This document shows, piece by piece, positions 33,742-42,900 of a stretch of DNA of 64,000 nt. Under the pieces are notes generated by a model. The model had not been told where the DNA came from and ran no database searches. It was given only the letters and a program-made list of their open reading frames with translations. The translations under genes and the position numbers were made by a program. Each line of letters begins with the position of its first letter. Position 1 is the first letter of the stretch. This DNA comes from Hymenobacter amundsenii (GTDB lineage: Bacteria > Bacteroidota > Bacteroidia > Cytophagales > Hymenobacteraceae). The stretch is taken from the NCBI RefSeq assembly GCF_002204745.1, contig NZ_NIRR01000021.1, positions 1-64,000 on the forward strand, written 5' to 3'.

Positions 33742-35478
33742 CTAACTTTTGGGGGCCAGGGGCCGGATGTGGGCGGCTTCGTAGCCTGGCTTGAGGCCCG
33801 TAACCGGCACCGTGCCCAGCCGCTGGGCCGCCGCTACACGGTAACGCAGGAAATATAGTACCGTAAAGGGCCGCTCCTGGTATAGCAGCCGCTGAAATCG
33901 GCGCAGCAACAGGGCCTTGCGGGCGGGCTCATTGGCCGCGGCAATCTGCTCAATCAACTGGTCGCTGGCCGGCTCCGAAAAGCCCGTCGTGTTGCCCGCC
34001 CCAATGCCGCGGGTATGCAGCAGGGGTGTAAAATCAAAGGAAAACGGGTTGCCCGTGAAAGTGCGAATTGAGAGGTCGGTTTCGCCTTTATGTAGCTGAC
34101 CGCTCAGCACCGACTGCTCGGTAGGCCGCAGGTCTACCCCGATGCCTAAGGCGCGGGCCGCCGCCTGAAACTGCAGGGCCGCCGTTTCGAAGGCGGCCTC
34201 GCCCGCCCGGTAGCTTAGGCCTAGTTGTAGTTTTTGCGGCGGGCCGCCAGCGGCTGCGGGGCGCTGCCACGTACCGTCGGGCTGGCGCTGCCAACCAGCC
34301 TGCCGCAACAGGTCCGCGGCCGCGGCCGGACTAAAGGCAGGTATTGATAGGCTATCGTTGTAGTAGGCTTTGAGGCGCGGACTAATCAGGCCCACGCTCG
34401 GCGTTGCGTTACCTTGCTGAGTGCCTGCAATCAGGGCCGGTATGTTGAACAGGGCGCTTAGTGCCCGGCGTGTGCGGGCGTCGCGCAGCACCGGCTGGCG
34501 CACATCGAAGCTGGCCGCCAAAAACTCGTACGAGTTAGTGGTATAGAAGCGTAACTTTTCCCGGTCGGCCGCCGATTGTTGCAGGCGGGTAAATTCGGCA
34601 GCGGGCATCAGGGCGTACAGGTCGATTTCGCCCCGGCGCAACGCCAGCGTTGCAGTAGCCGCGTCGGGAATGATCTGGTAAATCAGCTGGTCGGGGAAAG
34701 CCTGTAGCGCGGGGGGCGGAGCAGGCAAGGTATCAGCCCACCAGTGGGGTTTGCGGGCCATGGTCAGGTAGCGGCCGTTCTGCCAGGTCGTCACCTTGTA
34801 AGGGCCACAGCCAGGAAGCCGCTCGGGGTGTTTGGCTAATTCCAGGGCTTGGTAGCGCCCGGCAAAAGCCGTTGCCGCCGCCGGAGCGGGCATCCGCCGC
34901 AGGTCGGCCAACTGCACCGTGCGCAGTTCACCCCGTGGGTCGAGCACGTATTCGGGAAAGATGGAGAAGTCGCCCGATTCCCGGATATGGTCTGGCGATG
35001 GCCCGGAGCACACGAGCGTAAAGCGCCGCGCGTCAGTCGAGTCGAGCCGGATATCCTGGATAAAGCCGAACATGGCTTGGTCCATCTCAATCGGTAGCCC
35101 GGGGCAATTCATCACCTTCAGTGTGAATGCCACGTCGCGGGCTAATATGGGTGTGCCATTGTCCCAGCGGGCCTCCGGCCGAAGCCGGTAGCTGACGAGC
35201 AGCAGCGAGTCGGCCGTTCGTTCCACCGTAGGAAAGTCCTCCGCTAGCCAGGGCACGAAATCAGCATCAGCCTCACTACCCGATAAAAGGCTGCAATAAG
35301 TCAGGGTGCTGACCTCGTAGGCGCTTTTGTTGCTGACTACCAGCGGGTCCAGGTTTTCCGGATCACGGTCCCAGCGAATCCGGACCGTGGAAGGTGGGGT
35401 ATCCGAAGCGGGAGTGGAGCAGGAGGCCAGTAGGCCAACCCATAACCCCAGTACCAGACGCGAAAGAAATAGCTTCAT
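33742..35478 (-). CDS. Family 5 extracellular solute-binding lipoprotein
   Basis: A 578-residue lipoprotein (lipobox LLASC at residues 16-20) of the peptide/nickel-binding family (SBP_bac_5). Typical stretches are DPENLDPL near the mature start, LRPEARWDNGTPILARDVAFTLKVM, and GCGPYKVTTWQNGRYLTMARKPHWW. It should capture peptides or other small ligands and deliver them to the DppB/DppC permease encoded next. No ATPase gene follows, so the ATP-binding subunits must be encoded elsewhere. First gene of the operon. Confidence 0.9.
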   Translation of the reverse strand: MKLFLSRLVLGLWVGLLASCSTPASDTPPSTVRIRWDRDPENLDPLVVSNKSAYEVSTLTYCSLLSGSEADADFVPWLAEDFPTVERTADSLLLVSYRLRPEARWDNGTPILARDVAFTLKVMNCPGLPIEMDQAMFGFIQDIRLDSTDARRFTLVCSGPSPDHIRESGDFSIFPEYVLDPRGELRTVQLADLRRMPAPAAATAFAGRYQALELAKHPERLPGCGPYKVTTWQNGRYLTMARKPHWWADTLPAPPPALQAFPDQLIYQIIPDAATATLALRRGEIDLYALMPAAEFTRLQQSAADREKLRFYTTNSYEFLAASFDVRQPVLRDARTRRALSALFNIPALIAGTQQGNATPSVGLISPRLKAYYNDSLSIPAFSPAAAADLLRQAGWQRQPDGTWQRPAAAGGPPQKLQLGLSYRAGEAAFETAALQFQAAARALGIGVDLRPTEQSVLSGQLHKGETDLSIRTFTGNPFSFDFTPLLHTRGIGAGNTTGFSEPASDQLIEQIAAANEPARKALLLRRFQRLLYQERPFTVLYFLRYRVAAAQRLGTVPVTGLKPGYEAAHIRPLAPKS

Positions 35479-35551
35479 GAACGGATAACCACTTAGGAAA
35501 TGAACCCCGGCAAGTTACCACGTTTTATGAATGGTTGGGATTTGAAGGTGA

Positions 35552-35701
35552 TTAACCTTCGTCACACCAACCCCCCAGACCATGAGCGCTATTCGTGGTA
35601 GTGTTAGGCTTCGTATCTGATGCGTCCTGAGACTGGATTTCGCCCGATGAATCGGAGAAAATAGAAAGCTGGAGAAGGGCGAAGGCGAGTAGCTCTAACA
35701 T
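35552..35701 (-). CDS. Possible small peptide with hydrophobic N-terminus
   Basis: A 49-residue frame starting MLELLAFALLQLSIF, then a polar, Ser/Thr/Asn-rich stretch and the end HGLGGWCDEG. An upstream in-frame ATG at 35755 would add 18 residues. A hydrophobic start followed by a short polar tail with Gly-Gly and one Cys would suit an exported signalling or modified peptide, but no maturation or transport gene is adjacent. It is divergent from the helical-repeat protein gene. Very short and unsupported by similarity, so existence is uncertain. Confidence 0.3.
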   Translation of the reverse strand: MLELLAFALLQLSIFSDSSGEIQSQDASDTKPNTTTNSAHGLGGWCDEG

Positions 35702-36050
35702 GGCTTGGAATTGTTTGTGGTTCAGACGATTGAACAACACAAAGGTGGGCTCCAAGCCAGCTCACGTAAAGGAAGCAGGGGGGGGGAATGTGACTCGTTA
35801 TCAAGTGTATTTAGGTTGCCAGTATAAGCTGAAAAGTAATGTATGTTTGTATATTGAGAGTGTTTTGCTGGACGGAAGAGATGTTATTTGTGACATATAT
35901 AATCTGGTTTGACGACAATTCCTCAACCACAAAGGTCTAGATAGGATGATCAAGTTATAAAGGCATGGTAAGGATATTTTGTGACGCGCACAAAAACCCT
36001 AGTGACTTACTCTATATTGCTAAAAAACTAGTACCAAAGCCTGTTTTGCC
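35702..36050. other. AT-rich divergent region upstream of the helical-repeat gene
   Basis: About 350 bases of low-GC DNA with no clear promoter consensus. A plus-strand open stretch at 35700-35912 overlaps the small minus-strand frame and has no recognisable features. The region probably holds promoters for both flanking genes. Confidence 0.5.
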
Positions 36051-37589
36051 ATGGATGAATTGATAACTCTAGTAAAGATTGTGACTGATAGAAGACTCGC
36101 TGTCCTACCATTCCTCGATTTTTCAGATAAGGAGTCAACTAACAAGGATTTGACGTTAGTGCGGTTGTTAGAAGAAGGGAAATTATTGACTAAAAATCAG
36201 TTAACAAAAGGTGTTTATGGAAAGATTGATGATAGGTCCAGTACGAATTTTAGGAAGTTAAAATCCCGAGTTCAGCAGAAGCTTTTGAATCATTTATATT
36301 TTCTCGATCAGACTGATCCACGTCACATTGTATCGAAGCAATACGACCAACAGTGTTTGGGCTTATTTCATCAGGCTAAAATTCTAATGGGAGAAAGTGA
36401 GTATAAGTTAGCAGAGAAGCTCTTCCGAAAATTTATGCGTTTATCTAGCGAAGCAGAGTTTACACATTATAGTGCATTAGGAGCCAGAGTGTTAAGAAAA
36501 ATGTATGTGGAGATGGGGCGTCCAGCAGATTATAGAGCCATGTCAGATAAGTTGACAGTCTTTCAAACTCATTTGATGCTGGAGGATGAAGCTGAGAAGG
36601 TGTACACGGATATGAAATTAGCCTTAAATCATAAGGTGTACTCTAGAAAATCCCTGCTTATTCAATTGCCAACGTTTGAAAAAAAATTAGAAGAAATCCA
36701 TGAAGAAATAGGTAACTACAATACCTTCTATTTTTTATATGCCGCTAGAATTTCTAAGCATGAACTAATAGGTAATTATCAGAAAATTATAGCTATAACT
36801 ACCGAAACGGAGAAAGCTTGGCAGGAGGATAAGATCAATAAAAAACGCTTCGATAAGCGTTTTAACAACTATATGAGTGTTTACGCACACCTACAATGTC
36901 GGCAAGCGAGAGAAGGGTTGGAATTGGCAGAGGGCTACTTTAAGGATTTTCACCATTCATCGGGTAACTGGTTCTACTTCCTGGAAACCTACCTGCTGTT
37001 GGCTATTCATGCCAAGCAGTATGGGCAGGCGGTGCAGTTGTTGCAACAGGCCCGTAAGAACCCCTATTATAGCAAGCAGCGGCCGGCGGCCCAGCAGCGC
37101 TGGGAATTATATGAAGCCTATGTGCAATTCGTGCGGCCTGAGCAGTCGGTGCTCAAAATGCGGCACTTCACTCAATTGGTACAGATGGTGCCCGATTACA
37201 GCCGCGACAAGCAGGGCTACAACGTGGCCATCCTGATTCTGCAGTTTCTGTACTTTATGCAGCAGCGCGACATTGAGGGGCTGCTCGCTCGCCTCGAAGG
37301 CCTGCGCAAGTACGAGCAGCGCCACTTGCGCGACCCCGCTACGCTGCGGAGCCAGCTGTTTTTCCGGCTGCTGGTGCTCATTGTAAAGGAGAACTTCAAG
37401 CCGGAAGCCTGCGAGAAAAAGGGCCAGCCGCTGCTGGAGCGGCTGCTGGCTGCGCCGCTACCGGGGCAAGCCTACGGAGAAATTGAAATCATTCCTTACG
37501 AAGACCTTTGGGAACTGACGCTGGACATGCTTCGCCAGTTGGCCGCCGATGATGTAGCTGCCGAGCATGCGTCCCGCAATAGGGTGTAG
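36051..37589 (+). CDS. Large helical-repeat (TPR-like) protein
   Basis: A 512-residue soluble protein. Residues 1-95 (MDELITLVKIVTDRR, then SSTNFRKLKSRVQQKLLNHL) look like a basic helical or winged-helix module; the rest is paired amphipathic helices like degenerate TPRs (YKLAEKLFRKFMRL, KQYGQAVQLLQQARKN). I associate this arrangement with a Bacteroidota family of unknown function. Composition is mosaic: about the first 900 bases are AT-rich, the last 630 as GC-rich as the chromosome. No signal peptide. A regulator or adaptor that senses a peptide or protein would fit the architecture, but that is inference. Confidence 0.7.
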   Translation: MDELITLVKIVTDRRLAVLPFLDFSDKESTNKDLTLVRLLEEGKLLTKNQLTKGVYGKIDDRSSTNFRKLKSRVQQKLLNHLYFLDQTDPRHIVSKQYDQQCLGLFHQAKILMGESEYKLAEKLFRKFMRLSSEAEFTHYSALGARVLRKMYVEMGRPADYRAMSDKLTVFQTHLMLEDEAEKVYTDMKLALNHKVYSRKSLLIQLPTFEKKLEEIHEEIGNYNTFYFLYAARISKHELIGNYQKIIAITTETEKAWQEDKINKKRFDKRFNNYMSVYAHLQCRQAREGLELAEGYFKDFHHSSGNWFYFLETYLLLAIHAKQYGQAVQLLQQARKNPYYSKQRPAAQQRWELYEAYVQFVRPEQSVLKMRHFTQLVQMVPDYSRDKQGYNVAILILQFLYFMQQRDIEGLLARLEGLRKYEQRHLRDPATLRSQLFFRLLVLIVKENFKPEACEKKGQPLLERLLAAPLPGQAYGEIEIIPYEDLWELTLDMLRQLAADDVAAEHASRNRV

Positions 37590-37612
37590 ATACTCACAGG
37601 GCTCTTGCTAAT

Positions 37613-37663
37613 GCAACCGCGCCCGGCACTATCCTTCTGAGAACGGGTTCCGGGCGCGGTTGC
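37613..37663 (+). terminator. Hairpin after the helical-repeat gene
   Basis: A 14-bp perfect GC-rich stem (GCAACCGCGCCCGG and its complement) with a 23-base loop, 24 bases past the stop codon. It lacks a T tract and may act for both convergent genes. Confidence 0.6.
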
Positions 37664-37695
37664 GTTATCGGGCGTTGTCGGCCCGGGGGGAGTAG

Positions 37696-38235
37696 TTAGT
37701 GGCGGACCACGGTGTTGGTTCGGGGAACTACTGACCGAAATACGGGCGAAACTGACTTACGAGCTGGCGTCGGCTTCGTAGTTGGTTTGGGGCCAGCGGT
37801 ACGCCCGGAGGCAGGTGGAGCCGTGACCAGCGTGGCCGGAGTAGCTAGAGGGGGTGGCGTTGGAGCAGGGGGGCGCATAGCAGCTACAACGTCTGGCAGC
37901 CTGCCGGGGGCAGCTTTCAGTAGCTTCTCATACTGGGTAGGCGAAAGGATACTATGTAGCTGATCGGTGTAATCGAGGCCAATGGCTTCCAGCTTTTTCT
38001 GGAGCATATCGGGGTCGTTGGTGTATTGCTGGCGCACATCGGCCTCCTGGGTGAGGCGGATGTGCACCAACCGGCGTACGGGCAACTGGCGGGCATCGTC
38101 GAGCGAGATAAAGGCAGCCAGTTGGCAGGTAGCCGCCGTGGCTTCTTCGCGCATGGCAGGTGCTACTTGCTGGGCCCAAACGGCGGGTGCAGATAACAAG
38201 AGCAGGCTCAGCAGGCCCCCAATCAAAAATTTCAT
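37696..38235 (-). CDS. Secreted hypothetical protein with Pro/Thr-rich tail
   Basis: A 179-residue protein with a clear signal peptide (MKFLIGGLLSLLLLSAPAVWAQ). The mature N-terminal half is helical and charged (LDDARQLPVRRLVHIRLTQEADVRQQ, ending near LSPTQYEKLLKA), recalling small periplasmic helical proteins common in Hymenobacter. The last 70 residues are rich in Pro, Thr and Ala and look unstructured, with a basic end (RSVVPRTNTVVRH). The role is unknown. The ATG at 38235 is used because it begins the signal peptide. Confidence 0.7.
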   Translation of the reverse strand: MKFLIGGLLSLLLLSAPAVWAQQVAPAMREEATAATCQLAAFISLDDARQLPVRRLVHIRLTQEADVRQQYTNDPDMLQKKLEAIGLDYTDQLHSILSPTQYEKLLKAAPGRLPDVVAAMRPPAPTPPPLATPATLVTAPPASGRTAGPKPTTKPTPARKSVSPVFRSVVPRTNTVVRH

Positions 38236-38433
38236 GTTACAGAGGGGAAGGATGGGCTGCTTAGGACTGGAAGTGAACAGGGAGAAAAACAGCAAAATCC
38301 AGTACTAAGATGGCAGGTTATCCAAAGATAAGGGCTGCGGCCCAGCCCCGCGCAACGCCGTGCTTAACGAGGTAGTAAGCCAGGTGAACGGGGTAAAAAA
38401 TCCGGCCAGTAGCAATCCGCGGTTGCCAGTTGG

Positions 38434-39087
38434 CTATGGCACCACTACTACCGGGCGGCTCACGCAGTGGCTGTCGGGACAGGAGCCCGGTCCGTTGGCG
38501 CGCAGGGCCATACGCACCTCGTACCGGCCAGGACGGCGGAAGGCATGTTCGGCTCGGGAGCCGTTGGCCACGTAACCGTCGCGAAAATCCCAAAGCACGA
38601 CCATATTCTGGCACAGCGGCAGTTGCGAGTCGAGAGCGTCGAAGGCTATGGCCTGGCCCACCCGCACGGTATCAGCGGCTCGGAAGTTGACGACGGTTTT
38701 CTGGGTGAAATCAACAGGAATCAGCTTTTCGGCAGTCCGCACTTCGCCGGTGGCTTCGTCTACTACATCGAGGCGCACGGTATAGCTGAGCCGCCGCTGG
38801 TAACAATGGGCAACGGTAGGGCCGCTGAGTTGCGTGCCGTCGCCCATGTCCCAGCGAAAGGTGAGCGGGCCGGCGGCCGGATCGACTGCACGGCTGGCGT
38901 CGAGTTCCACGCACAGCTCCACCACGCGCGGCAGCGGGCAGGCGGTGCTGTTAGTGTCGCCGGCCTGCTGGGCGGCGGCGGGCCGGGCCAGCAGTAGTAA
39001 GGGCGTCAGAAACCACAAACAGAAAAAACGCACGCAAGAGTAGTGTGGTAACAAAAAGAGCAGTGACGATTTGGGCAGCGGCCCCAC
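38434..39087 (-). CDS. Secreted protein with two PKD-like domains
   Basis: A 217-residue exported protein. A hydrophobic signal (FFCLWFLTPLLLLARPAAAQ) ends near residue 40; later ATG/TTG starts are also possible. Two PKD-type beta-sandwich domains follow, each with the hallmark WDxxDG: FRWDMGDGTQLSG near residue 77 and LWDFRDGYVANG near 165. Four or more Cys residues could form disulfides. PKD domains are extracellular protein-protein contact modules often found in gliding and type IX secreted proteins, but no C-terminal sorting domain is present here. Confidence 0.8.
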   Translation of the reverse strand: MGPLPKSSLLFLLPHYSCVRFFCLWFLTPLLLLARPAAAQQAGDTNSTACPLPRVVELCVELDASRAVDPAAGPLTFRWDMGDGTQLSGPTVAHCYQRRLSYTVRLDVVDEATGEVRTAEKLIPVDFTQKTVVNFRAADTVRVGQAIAFDALDSQLPLCQNMVVLWDFRDGYVANGSRAEHAFRRPGRYEVRMALRANGPGSCPDSHCVSRPVVVVP

Positions 39088-39143
39088 GGAAGGGATAGGG
39101 CGTATCGTGAAGGCAGCACAGCCACCGGCAGGCTGGTTTCAGT

Positions 39144-39860
39144 TTAAAACTTGTTCAGGCGCTGGAAAACCTCTTTCAGGTAGGTTTGGCCAATGGGAAT
39201 GTACTTGTTGTCGAGGACGATGGTGTTGTCCTCGATGGTTTCGACCCGCTTGAGGTTGACAATGAAGGAGCGGTGCACGCGCACGAATAAAGCGGCCGGA
39301 AATTTTTCCTCCACGGCCCGCATCGTGCTATAAACGATGAGCTTGCTGTGGCTGGTGACAATGTGCACGTAGTCGCCGAGGGCTTCCACATAGCGTACTT
39401 CATCGAACTGCACCTTCACCAGCTTGGCATCGACCTTAACGAAGGTAAAAGCCGCGTTGACAGCTTCTGGCAGCGTTTCGGACCGAGCGGCCACCGCTTC
39501 CCGCGCCTTCTGGGCGGCCTGCAGAAACCGGGCGTAACTGATAGGCTTGACCACGTAATCGAGCACGTCGTGCTCGAAGGCCTCCACAGCGTAGCTTTTG
39601 CTGCTAGTGATGAGGATAACCAGCGGTGGATGCTGGAGGGTGCGCAACAAGTCGAGGCCCGACATGAGGGGCATTTCCACGTCAAGAAACAGCAGGTCGA
39701 TGGGCTGCTGGCGCAGGATTTCGGCGGCGGCTACTGCACTTTCGCAGCTGGCGGTGTGGGCCAGGAAAGGGGTATTGAGGACGCAATTTTCGACTATCTG
39801 CACGGCCAGCGGGTCGTCGTCGACTACCAGGCAACGGAGCGGAGCGGAGTTTTCGGCCAT
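39144..39860 (-). CDS. LytTR-type response regulator
   Basis: A 238-residue two-component regulator. The receiver domain (residues 1-120) has the acidic pocket VVDDDP, phospho-acceptor Asp in FLDVEMPLMSGLDLL, and conserved Lys in VVKPIS. A LytTR DNA-binding domain follows (about 140-238; VRYVEALGDYVHIVT, FVRVHRSFIVNL). LytTR proteins bind direct repeats to activate transcription, often of envelope or signalling genes. It lies 130 bases downstream of the hybrid kinase gene in the same direction, and is probably its output partner. ATG 39860 chosen from the usual receiver start. Confidence 0.94.
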   Translation of the reverse strand: MAENSAPLRCLVVDDDPLAVQIVENCVLNTPFLAHTASCESAVAAAEILRQQPIDLLFLDVEMPLMSGLDLLRTLQHPPLVILITSSKSYAVEAFEHDVLDYVVKPISYARFLQAAQKAREAVAARSETLPEAVNAAFTFVKVDAKLVKVQFDEVRYVEALGDYVHIVTSHSKLIVYSTMRAVEEKFPAALFVRVHRSFIVNLKRVETIEDNTIVLDNKYIPIGQTYLKEVFQRLNKF

Positions 39861-39990
39861 AGAGCGCAGAAAAAAAGAGCGAATATAACGGGGGGAAGCT
39901 ACAGGGCAATTCTGCTTCTTGGCCAACCGGACAGCTTACTTGCTGTAGAATTTGCCGGGCAAACCTACAAAGTTTCTTGGAAAAAGCCAG

Positions 39991-42900
39991 TCAGCCCGGA
40001 GTAGAACTAATCAGCAGCCGTTGTTCCAGCAGCGGATAAACGTGGTGCAGACGCCGGTGGATGTCGGCCAGTTGGTCCGCTAAATCCGGGCCTGCTGGGG
40101 TTAACCGGGCCTGCTGCTCCACAGTTTCGAGCAGGAGGCCTAATTGTTCGAGGCCGAAGTAGGCGGCTTGGCCCCGGAGCTTGTGAGCCACCTGGCTCAG
40201 GGCCGCGTCGGCGGGCAGCCGGAGCTGTTCGGCCATTTGGGGGGCCTGGGCCAGGAAAGTGGCGATTATCTGGCAGATAAAGGCTTCGTTGCCGCCGGCC
40301 AACTCTTCGAGCAGCGTCCAGTCGGGCGCTTCGGGGCCGGGCGCTTCGGGGCCGGGCGCTTCGGATGGTCCGGGTGCGGGCTGCGCCAGAGCCGGGGCGG
40401 TGGCTGGCGAAGGAGCGGAGGTGGGCGCATCAGCGGGGGTGCGGCCGGTGTAATGGGCGAGGCGGGCATAGAGTACGGCCGGGTCGAATGGCTTGGCCAG
40501 CGTGTCGTTCATGCCGGCGGCCAGGGCCAGCACCCGGTCTTCGGGTAGGGCCGAGGCCGTCAGGCCGATCAGGGGCAGGCGTTGCGGGTCGGGGAAGAGG
40601 GCGCGCAGCTGGCGGGCAGCCTCGTAGCCGTCCATTTCGGGCATCTGCACATCGAGCAGCACGGCGTCAAATACCTGCTGTTGGGCGGCTTCTACGGCTA
40701 GGCGACCGTTGTCGGCCAGCGTCACGCGCACGTTCCAGGCTTCGAGGGTTTTGCGGGCCACGAGCTGGTTGAGCAGGTTGTCTTCGGCCACGAGTACCCG
40801 CAGCGGAGGCTCGAAGGGCGGCAGTACCAGCGCGGCCTCGGGCGGCACGGTGGCCGGGTCGGCGGGCCGGGCCGGAATCTCAAACCAGAAGGTAGAGCCC
40901 GCGCCCTCCTCGCTTTCCACCCAGAGCCGGCCGCCGTGTAGCTGCACCAGATTGCGGGCGATGCTCAGGCCCAGGCCCGTGCCTCCGTACTGGCGGGTGG
41001 TGCTGGCGTTGGCCTGGGAGAAATCCTCGAAAATAGAGTCCAGCTTGTCGGCCGCAATGCCGATACCTGTGTCGCGAATGCCGAACCGGAGCCCGGCCGC
41101 GGCTTCCGGACCAGCCGGGGCCACCAATTCCACCCGCAGCGTGATGCCGCCGCGGGTGGTGAACTTGACGGCGTTGCCCACCAAGTTGACGAGCACCTGG
41201 TTGAGGCGCACCGGGTCACCCAAAATAGCGGCGGGTACCTCGGGGCTGATTTCGGTGTGAAAATAAAGGCCCTTGGCTTCGGTGGCGAACCGGAACATGC
41301 GGCCGATGCGCTCCACGAGGGCCGGCAACCGGAACGGGGCCTGCTCCAGGGTGAGCTTACCGGCCTCCATTTTAGAGGAGTCGAGGATGTCGTTGATGAT
41401 GACCAGCAGGTTCTGCGACGACGACTGGATGGCCTCCAGGTACTCCTGCTGCTCCCCGTTGATGGGCGTGTTGCGTAGCAAGTGGCTCAGGCCAATCACG
41501 GCGTTCATGGGGGTGCGGATTTCGTGGCTCATGTTGGCCAGAAACTGCGCCTTGGCCCGGCGTGAGGCCTCGGCTGCGTCGCGGGCCACTACCAAATCGG
41601 CGTTGGTTTGCTCGGTTTCGGCTTTCTGCTGGCGCAGCTCAGCGGTCCGCTCCTGCACAGTGGCTTCGAGCCGGAGCTTCTGGCGGCGCAGTGTGGCGGT
41701 GCGGGCCCTCGTGAACCCCCAGACGCCGCCGGCCACCGCTGCCACGCTCAGCACGGCAAACCATGCGGTTTGCCAGAACGGGGTGGCAATCCGCAACGGC
41801 GCGGCCGCCACTGCCCCCCAGTGGTCCTCGGCCCCGCGCCGCGCCCGCACCTCAAACTGATAGTTACCAGCCTCCAAATGAGGGAAATCAGCCTCGGCGA
41901 GGCTGCTGGGGCGGCTCCACTGGGGCTGGTAGCCCCGCAGCCGGTACTGGTACTGCCAGGTGCCGGCCGGGGCTAGGCTGGCCGCCCGGAAAAACCAGGT
42001 GAGGTGGTGGGGGCGGGCCGCCAGCTCGGGCAGCGTGCCGGGGTCACGCCGCGCACCGTCTACCTCCACCGCCGTAACCGAAACCGCCGTGTGGGTAGTC
42101 GCTGGCCAGCGCGAGAGGGCTACCCGCAGCAGGCCGGGACGGCTGGCCAGCACTGCGGCTGGCTGGGGGCCGGGCAGCAGGGCCATGGCGTTGGGTAGCA
42201 GCTCCTGTACCAGTGGGTTGCCCGGGGTGGTGAGGGGCCTGAAGCCGTGGCCCCGGCCCAGGCTGAGGGCGTTGCGGTGCTGCACCAGTAGCCCCGCGGG
42301 CGTGGGCAGCAGCCCGTAGCAGTAGTTGCTGGCCAGCCCGCTGTTACGGGCCGTGAACTGCCGGAACCGGCCCTGTTCAAAGCAGAACAGCCCGTCGCCC
42401 TCGGTGCCCACCCACACCCGGCCGGTGGCATCCTGGGCCAGGGCGGTGGCATCGATGCCGCCCGGCAGCAGCCGGTAGCTACGGAATTCGCCCCCCGTTT
42501 CCAGCACGGCCAGCCCGGTGCCGTGGCTGGCAAACCACACCCGGCCCTGGCGGTCGGTCAGCACGGCGTACACGTCGTTGTGGAGCAGACCAGTGGCGGT
42601 GGTGTAGTGGCGCAGGCGGCCGGCCCGCAGGTAAAAAGCGCCGTCGCCCAGCGTGCCCACCCACAAGCCGCCGGCCGTATCGCGGGCCAGGGTCGTTACG
42701 TGGAGGCGGCCGGGAAGGGCGGCCAGCACCGCCGGATCGTAGCTGCTCCCAGGTTGCCTGGGGCTGGCTGATCCGGCCAGATACGGCCGGACGCCGTTGG
42801 TTTCGGTGCCGTACAGCGGCCCGGCCGGCAGCAGCACCGTTATGGGTCCGCTGGCCGCCGGGGCTGCCAGTGACTGGAGTGCCAGCCCGGCCACCGATGC

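Noticed and set aside
35700..35912. 70-codon plus-strand frame overlapping the small peptide frame
   Set aside because: No hydrophobic or domain-like pattern; it ends in low-GC DNA before the real gene at 36051.
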